64,000 bases of DNA, taken from NCBI RefSeq assembly GCF_033095865.1, contig NZ_AP019365.1, positions 3,693,501 through 3,757,500 on the forward strand. Reading direction: 5' to 3'. This document shows positions 60,045 through 64,000 of the stretch, piece after piece. Each line of letters begins with the position of its first letter. The stretch's first letter is position 1. The notes under the pieces are model-generated. The model saw only the letters and a list, made by a program, of their open reading frames with translations. It was not told where the DNA came from and searched no databases. The DNA is from Pseudomonas sp. KU43P. GTDB taxonomy: Bacteria > Pseudomonadota > Gammaproteobacteria > Pseudomonadales > Pseudomonadaceae. The translations under genes were made by a program, and so were the position numbers.

Positions 60045-60761
60045 GTGAAACAACAAGACCGCGACCAGCTGATCGCCCGGATCACTGAGTGGATGAAAGA
60101 CCACACCTACACCCAGGTGGTCGATTCGAATGGCGTCGAGGTATGGCGCTGCAAGAAGCCCGACACCAATCACCTGGCTTTCGATATCTGCGTCACTCCG
60201 TCGTTTATGGCGATTGCCGGCGACATCGGCGACCTGCTTTTCCGCGTCGGCTCCGGCTACGGCATCAACTTCCTGCGCCACCAGTGCGATGGCTATATGC
60301 ACGAAAAGCTGGCCGAGGCCTATCGCCAGGTCAAAGAGTTCGACCGGGAAAGCTTCCTAGACGATGTCGTTGATGCTGTTTGCGAACGCATCAGCACCGA
60401 TGTTCCCGAGGATCTGTTGCCTGATTGGGCGGAAGAAGGGAAGCGCGATGTCAGCGCTGACGACGTGATCGAATGGCTACGGGAGCGCGCTGATGACGAC
60501 GAGCCAGCTGACTTTCCGTTCGATGATGTAGCAAGTGCGCTTGAGCGCGCCCAGGAGATCGTCGGCTACGGTCGAGAGGCTGACAGCGTAATCGCGCACG
60601 ACTTCCTGAGAGAGAACGAAAGTGTGCTGGGCATCAGCGACACCTTTGAATGGCACCTGGATAAGCCCACCGTCAGCATCTGGCGCCGCCTGTTCTACGT
60701 CCGCCACGCAGCCAACGCGATTATGGCCATCAAGGAGCAGCAGCAGACGGAGGTCGCATGA
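60045..60761 (+). CDS. Phage hypothetical protein (238 aa, GTG start)
   Basis: GTG start after AGGGAAAAGA. The sequence has a conserved opening (ITEWMKDHTYTQVVDSNGVEVWRCKKPDTNHLAFDICVTPSFMAIAGDIGDLLFRVGSGYGINFLRHQCDG) and an acidic helical middle with DDEPADFPFDD, ending AANAIMAIKEQQQTEVA. I know similar early phage proteins without assigned function. It overlaps the next gene by ATGA. Confidence 0.68.
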   Translation: MKQQDRDQLIARITEWMKDHTYTQVVDSNGVEVWRCKKPDTNHLAFDICVTPSFMAIAGDIGDLLFRVGSGYGINFLRHQCDGYMHEKLAEAYRQVKEFDRESFLDDVVDAVCERISTDVPEDLLPDWAEEGKRDVSADDVIEWLRERADDDEPADFPFDDVASALERAQEIVGYGREADSVIAHDFLRENESVLGISDTFEWHLDKPTVSIWRRLFYVRHAANAIMAIKEQQQTEVA

Positions 60762-61396
60762 CCGATTTCTACCTGCAGGACAGTCGCAGCCATGTCGGCG
60801 ACGGCATGATGTTCTGGGCGAAGGAAGGTCGCGGCTACGTGACCGATCTAGACCAGGCCGAGCTGTTCACCTTTGAAGAGGCATGCCGCCACCGTGACAC
60901 TGATATCCCCTGGCCGAAAGAGTACATCGACGCCAGGGCGCACTACGGCGTCGACTGCCAGCTGATGGAAGACGACAAGCGCATCGTGGGGCTACAGGCC
61001 GGCGCCCGCGTCTACGTGCACGTGCCAGGGGACTGGAACGGAAACGATGTTTACTGGGTCAGCGAACAGCGCGGTAAGGTGACCGAGAACCTGCAACAGG
61101 CCATGAGCATGGACCTGGAAAATGCTCAGTTCACTTATGCCAACCACGCCGGCCAAGGCACAAGAGTCTTCTGGCCGGCGACCTATATCGACGAGATCAG
61201 CAGGCGCCTGGTGCATCGCCAGAACGTGGACCATAAGTTGGCCCTGCGCGTGGCCGGCGTGAAGATGCCCAGGCTGCCCAAGGTCGCCAAGCGCCGCGAG
61301 CCGATGCTCAATTGCTGCGGCTGCGGACGCTTCATCAGCTGGCATGGCCGATTCCTCAACAACTGCCGGAACTGCGGCGCGAACAACTGCCCGTGA
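60758..61396 (+). CDS. Phage protein with C-terminal zinc ribbon (212 aa)
   Basis: The N-terminal part (DFYLQDSRSHVGDGMMFWAKEGRGYVTDLDQAELFTFEEA) is a small domain seen in phage early proteins; the C-terminus LNCCGCGRFISWHGRFLNNCRNCGANNCP holds six cysteines forming at least one zinc ribbon. Probable nucleic-acid or protein interaction. It is the last gene of the run; a weak hairpin GGCGCTG/CAGCGCC follows at 61,403. Confidence 0.68.
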   Translation: MTDFYLQDSRSHVGDGMMFWAKEGRGYVTDLDQAELFTFEEACRHRDTDIPWPKEYIDARAHYGVDCQLMEDDKRIVGLQAGARVYVHVPGDWNGNDVYWVSEQRGKVTENLQQAMSMDLENAQFTYANHAGQGTRVFWPATYIDEISRRLVHRQNVDHKLALRVAGVKMPRLPKVAKRREPMLNCCGCGRFISWHGRFLNNCRNCGANNCP

Positions 61397-61455
61397 CCCT
61401 CCGGCGCTGCCCGCCAGCGCCTTCCCCTATTCAACAATAATGCCGACTTGAATTT

Positions 61456-62022
61456 TCAATCTTCAGGCCCGTGTATCTCTTCAGTAGATGGGCGAGGAGC
61501 ACCACTGGCAGCTGCCGATTCAAATCGACGCACTGCGATCTGGAGATGATCTTTTATTTCAGATGCAGAATCGGACCATTTTTTGTAACTCTGCCGCTTG
61601 ATCCTCGCCTCGTTGTCATTCCATGACACCTGAGTGAGCCTGTATTTCACCTCAGCGGCAAATATGTGTATCAAGCCAAGAGCACGTGCAAGTCGTTTCG
61701 CTGCATGACCTGGCAATCCTAAGACCTGATAGAGATCCTCATTCGTAATTTTCAATGCAGCTGAGTCTATCTCGTCCACCAAAGCGAACAATTGGGGATC
61801 ACTACTCTCGTAATCGTCATCATTAAAAATAAGCCAAGCGTGAAGTAGCGAGACTTGGGTTTCCAAGAAGCTCACAGGCCCATGCATTCTCGCAGCAGCT
61901 AGATCCGCACGATCCTTCTCGATTTTGCGGCTGTCAACAACCGCCCGGTACGAAAAACCTAATGCCACTACCACAGCGGCACACGTACCGATAGCTGAAG
62001 CAGCTTCCCAAAACTCACTCAT
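61456..62022 (-). CDS. Membrane-anchored accessory protein, unknown
   Basis: 188 residues. One N-terminal membrane segment (FWEAASAIGTCAAVVVALGFSYRAVV) is followed by a helical cytoplasmic part rich in charged residues. It is on the strand opposite to the early operon and AT-richer than it. With the neighbour at 62,081 (58 bases away, same strand) it makes a two-gene cassette of the type that carries morons. No domain recognised; toxin/immunity or exclusion functions would fit the layout but are not shown. Confidence 0.6.
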   Translation of the reverse strand: MSEFWEAASAIGTCAAVVVALGFSYRAVVDSRKIEKDRADLAAARMHGPVSFLETQVSLLHAWLIFNDDDYESSDPQLFALVDEIDSAALKITNEDLYQVLGLPGHAAKRLARALGLIHIFAAEVKYRLTQVSWNDNEARIKRQSYKKWSDSASEIKDHLQIAVRRFESAAASGAPRPSTEEIHGPED

Positions 62023-62080
62023 CACTTGAGCCTCGTTTATCCTAAACCAGCTTTATCCAGATGATCAGGTCGAGCAAAAC

Positions 62081-62422
62081 TTAGTCTGCCCTCCTAATTC
62101 GGAATGGCCGCCGCTTTACTTGGCGTACGGTAACGCTCCACATGTCTTCCTGCTTTCCAGTTGAAAGTACAATTCTTTCGTCATGACTGCACACGTACCG
62201 CACGCGGTCCTCTGTGAGATTGTTATGGCTGGCTATGACACGAGTAGATCTAAACGGTGGGCTATCTGGAATTTTCGACTGTTCGAGCATCCATGAATAG
62301 ACCTTATCGGAGTCGCACCTGTCCCTGATAAAGCCATGTAGCAACTGGACACCATAGAGTGTAAGACCTGCAAAAGCCCCACCGAATGACGTTGAAATGA
62401 TGTCGGCCCAGATCTGCTCCAT
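62081..62422 (-). CDS. Small protein with N-terminal hydrophobic segment and winged-helix-like end
   Basis: 113 residues. The N-terminus (MEQIWADIISTSFGGAFAGLTLYGVQLLHGF) is hydrophobic, then FRSTRVIASHNNLTEDRVRYVCSHDERIVLSTGK resembles a winged helix, followed by a basic end (VRQVKRRPFRIRRAD). First gene of the minus-strand cassette. Function unknown. Confidence 0.6.
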   Translation of the reverse strand: MEQIWADIISTSFGGAFAGLTLYGVQLLHGFIRDRCDSDKVYSWMLEQSKIPDSPPFRSTRVIASHNNLTEDRVRYVCSHDERIVLSTGKQEDMWSVTVRQVKRRPFRIRRAD

Positions 62423-62497
62423 GCAGTAACTCCCAAAATTCTAACCTTCTCACGAGCGCCACCACTGCGCCATCACTTATTGAGCGGAGGTATCCCC

Positions 62498-63223
62498 ATG
62501 CCCACAGAAAACCGATCCAGCAACACCGAGATGGTCAGCGTGCCCGAAGGATTCATGCTGGTTGAGCGCAGCATCTGGACAGAGCAGCAGGTCGAGGCCG
62601 CTACAGCGTGCATTACGCGCCTAAAGGGCGTGCACGGCATGCGCGACCGAGACTTGGCAATGGCTGCCATAGATGCCGCCCAGTGCAAAGCGCCCGATAT
62701 CGCCCTGGCCGACATTCTTCCAGTCCCTCTGCCCTACCCCGAGCCAATAGCCTGGATGGTTGGTACTGCCTTCTGGTGGACCAAAGAAGAGGCAGAGAGG
62801 GATGCGGCGGCGACTGGTCTGCAGATTCTTGGGCTGGGTCCGATGACTGGCTCCATCCCTACCGATCAGAGCCAGGACATTCCGGTGGGCGAAGTCGTGG
62901 CATTCGGCATAGGCCTGCATGAAATCGCTTGGGCAGCCGGGCGCATGCCGAATCTTAGCGCCAAGCTCTACACCAGCGCCGACCCTGGCGAGGTTGAGCG
63001 ACTGAAGTCCATTGAAAGGTCATATGGTCTGCGCGAAGCGCTATTGGAACAGGTGAAGGGCGAGCGTGACCGAATGATCGCTCGCACCATGGAGCTGGCC
63101 GACCAACTGGCCGATCGGGATGCGCTGCTGGCGGAGATCGCGAAGCGGCACTGGTCCGGCGTTGATTTCGATCTGCCCGCAGATCTCGCCGCCCGGATCA
63201 AAGCCCTATCCGCCAGCGCCTAG
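62498..63223 (+). CDS. Phage hypothetical protein (241 aa)
   Basis: Starts MPTENRSSNTEMVSVPEGFMLVERSIWTEQQVEAATA, a phrase that recurs in many Pseudomonas phage early proteins (SVPEGFxLVP). The middle PEPIAWMVGTAFWWTKEEAERDAAATG and the C-terminal coiled coil (ERLKSIERSYGLREALLEQVKGERDRM) are typical of this group. GGAGG precedes the ATG. Unknown role in early infection. Confidence 0.65.
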   Translation: MPTENRSSNTEMVSVPEGFMLVERSIWTEQQVEAATACITRLKGVHGMRDRDLAMAAIDAAQCKAPDIALADILPVPLPYPEPIAWMVGTAFWWTKEEAERDAAATGLQILGLGPMTGSIPTDQSQDIPVGEVVAFGIGLHEIAWAAGRMPNLSAKLYTSADPGEVERLKSIERSYGLREALLEQVKGERDRMIARTMELADQLADRDALLAEIAKRHWSGVDFDLPADLAARIKALSASA

Positions 63224-63301
63224 CAAGCCAGCACGCACAAGGGCATCGATCAGAAAAACGAAAGCAGTCACCAGGTGGATCACTTCGGTTGTTCGCTTCA
63301 T
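63206..63301 (-). CDS. Very small membrane protein (31 aa)
   Basis: MKRTTEVIHLVTAFVFLIDALVRAGLLGAGG, one hydrophobic helix. GGAG is 6 bases before the ATG, which overlaps the stop of the upstream small gene (ATGA). Coupling and ribosome site make it plausible. Confidence 0.45.
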   Translation of the reverse strand: MKRTTEVIHLVTAFVFLIDALVRAGLLGAGG

Positions 63302-63414
63302 GGCTCGCTCCGAGCAGTTGTTTGACGCTCGAAGTCGACGATGCGCTTGCGGTAGTACTCGATGGTCTGAACAGTCAGCACGCCGCACTGGTCGTCAAAT
63401 CGAACAGAGCACAT
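63298..63414 (-). CDS. Very small protein (38 aa)
   Basis: Starts MCSVRFDDQCGVLTVQTIEYYRKRIVDFERQTTARSEP. AGGAG lies 5 bases before the ATG. It is coupled to the small membrane gene downstream. Conserved-looking but unknown. Confidence 0.5.
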   Translation of the reverse strand: MCSVRFDDQCGVLTVQTIEYYRKRIVDFERQTTARSEP

Positions 63415-63573
63415 TTGTACTCCTGACGCTGCAACCCCTCTCCCCTCTATTCACTGCCGCGATACTGCGGCGATGTACCCCATGCCCACAGGAAACGGTC
63501 TACCAGTACCTATACGGCGGCCACACGCAGAAACGGGCCCGTTTCAGTGAAAGGGGATGCCCGAAGATGGGTG

Positions 63574-63672
63574 TTACGGTTTGTGCCTGAAATAGAAAGC
63601 CAAGGCCACCACATCAACTGCCAGCACGACTGCAATCGCGAGGAGCATTAAAAAGTGGTCGCCCGGAAGCAT
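63574..63672 (-). CDS. Possible single-helix membrane peptide (32 aa)
   Basis: MLPGDHFLMLLAIAVVLAVDVVALAFYFRHKP, a single hydrophobic helix with a basic end. GGGGA precedes the ATG at a distance of about 8 bases. Weakly supported. Confidence 0.35.
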   Translation of the reverse strand: MLPGDHFLMLLAIAVVLAVDVVALAFYFRHKP

Positions 63673-63838
63673 CTAAGCATTCCCCGATTTGAGCAGTCCA
63701 CTAGGTAGTAGCAATTCCTATTCCAATCACCAAGGTCTTAAGCGTTTAAAAATTTTCTTCGAGGCGGAACGATTTGATAGCACAATGATTCAGATAGCTT
63801 GCTAACAAACAAAATCAGGTTTTTAGGACACCGTGATC

Positions 63839-64000
63839 ATGAAGAAAATCATCGCAGCGTCGGTGCTTTCCTTAGCAGCATTCTCTGCAGGAGCAACTGA
63901 ATTATCAGGTGCCGTGGGAGCAACCTCCCAAGGAGGGATGACTGCCCGAGCGGGAGTAGGATTTGCCTGGGACAAAACGTGGTGGGAGTCAAATACCGGT
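63839..64000 (+). CDS. PagL-like lipid A 3-O-deacylase (partial, 5' end only)
   Basis: The first 54 residues are visible; the gene runs off the window. Signal peptide MKKIIAASVLSLAAFSAGA is followed by ELSGAVGATSQGGMTARAGVGFAWDKTWWESNTG, which closely follows the mature start of P. aeruginosa PagL (AVGATGQSGMTYRLGLSWDWDKSWW). PagL is an outer-membrane beta-barrel that removes an acyl chain from lipid A; its active site lies further on and cannot be seen. It may be a prophage accessory gene or host DNA beyond the prophage; the right end is not in view. Confidence 0.78.
   Translation, partial: MKKIIAASVLSLAAFSAGATELSGAVGATSQGGMTARAGVGFAWDKTWWESNTG

Overview
The window looks like a chromosome segment of a fluorescent pseudomonad, most likely of the Pseudomonas putida group. 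The base composition is GC-rich, and bases 1-18,700 hold ordinary housekeeping genes with Pseudomonas-like proteins: gor, galU, modABC, a topoisomerase IB, csrA/rsmA and tRNA-Leu. From memory this resembles the order in P. putida KT2440; no alignment was run.

Left part (1-18,700): a truncated fimbrial subunit with an unusual leader; gor and galU; a two-gene operon of diheme c cytochromes resembling TsdBA; small conserved proteins; a nitronate monooxygenase-like enzyme; molybdate uptake modABC behind a ModE-type palindrome; topoisomerase IB; csrA; an operon of sensor kinase, KaiC-like ATPase and receiver protein; tRNA-Leu(UAA); DoxX; small lipoproteins and stress-type proteins; a LexA-box gene; and a PL7-type alginate lyase-like protein without a signal peptide.

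At 18,701-18,748 lies the 3' part of a tRNA-Cys gene without its 5' half, followed by its terminator on the left. This marks the left attachment site. From there to the window end the DNA is a lambdoid prophage with siphovirus-type tail genes. Its right end and an intact tRNA-Cys are not in view. The prophage reads, right to left on the minus strand from about 54.2 kb: cro-like gene, Rha/KilAC regulator, replication genes O and P with iterons inside O, nin-like genes including a tyrosine recombinase, a possible late regulator, holins, HNH nuclease, terminase, portal, ClpP-type protease, HK97 capsid, connectors, tail tube, G/GT chaperones with a frameshift site, tape measure, tip proteins M-L-K-I-J, tail fibre genes, a putative lysin and Rz/Rz1. 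The cI repressor faces right at 54.3 kb. A second, plus-strand early operon runs from about 55.5 kb (ssb, Rmf/CrpP-like, NdpA-like and many unknowns).

Control elements can be read from the sequence. Two arrays of a 14-bp operator (TTMAG-N4-CTKAA type) lie on either side of the immunity region. The early-left leader has a boxA-like site. A series of intrinsic terminators inside the late operon implies antitermination. There are three LexA boxes, two of them in the prophage. A structured leader RNA occurs twice with compensatory changes. Accessory genes sit at the ends and in gaps: a HEPN-motif protein in AT-richer DNA (19.3 kb), a lipoprotein and a zinc-ribbon membrane protein inside the tail operon, a two-gene minus-strand cassette (61.5-62.4 kb), and the start of a PagL-like lipid A deacylase at the window edge.
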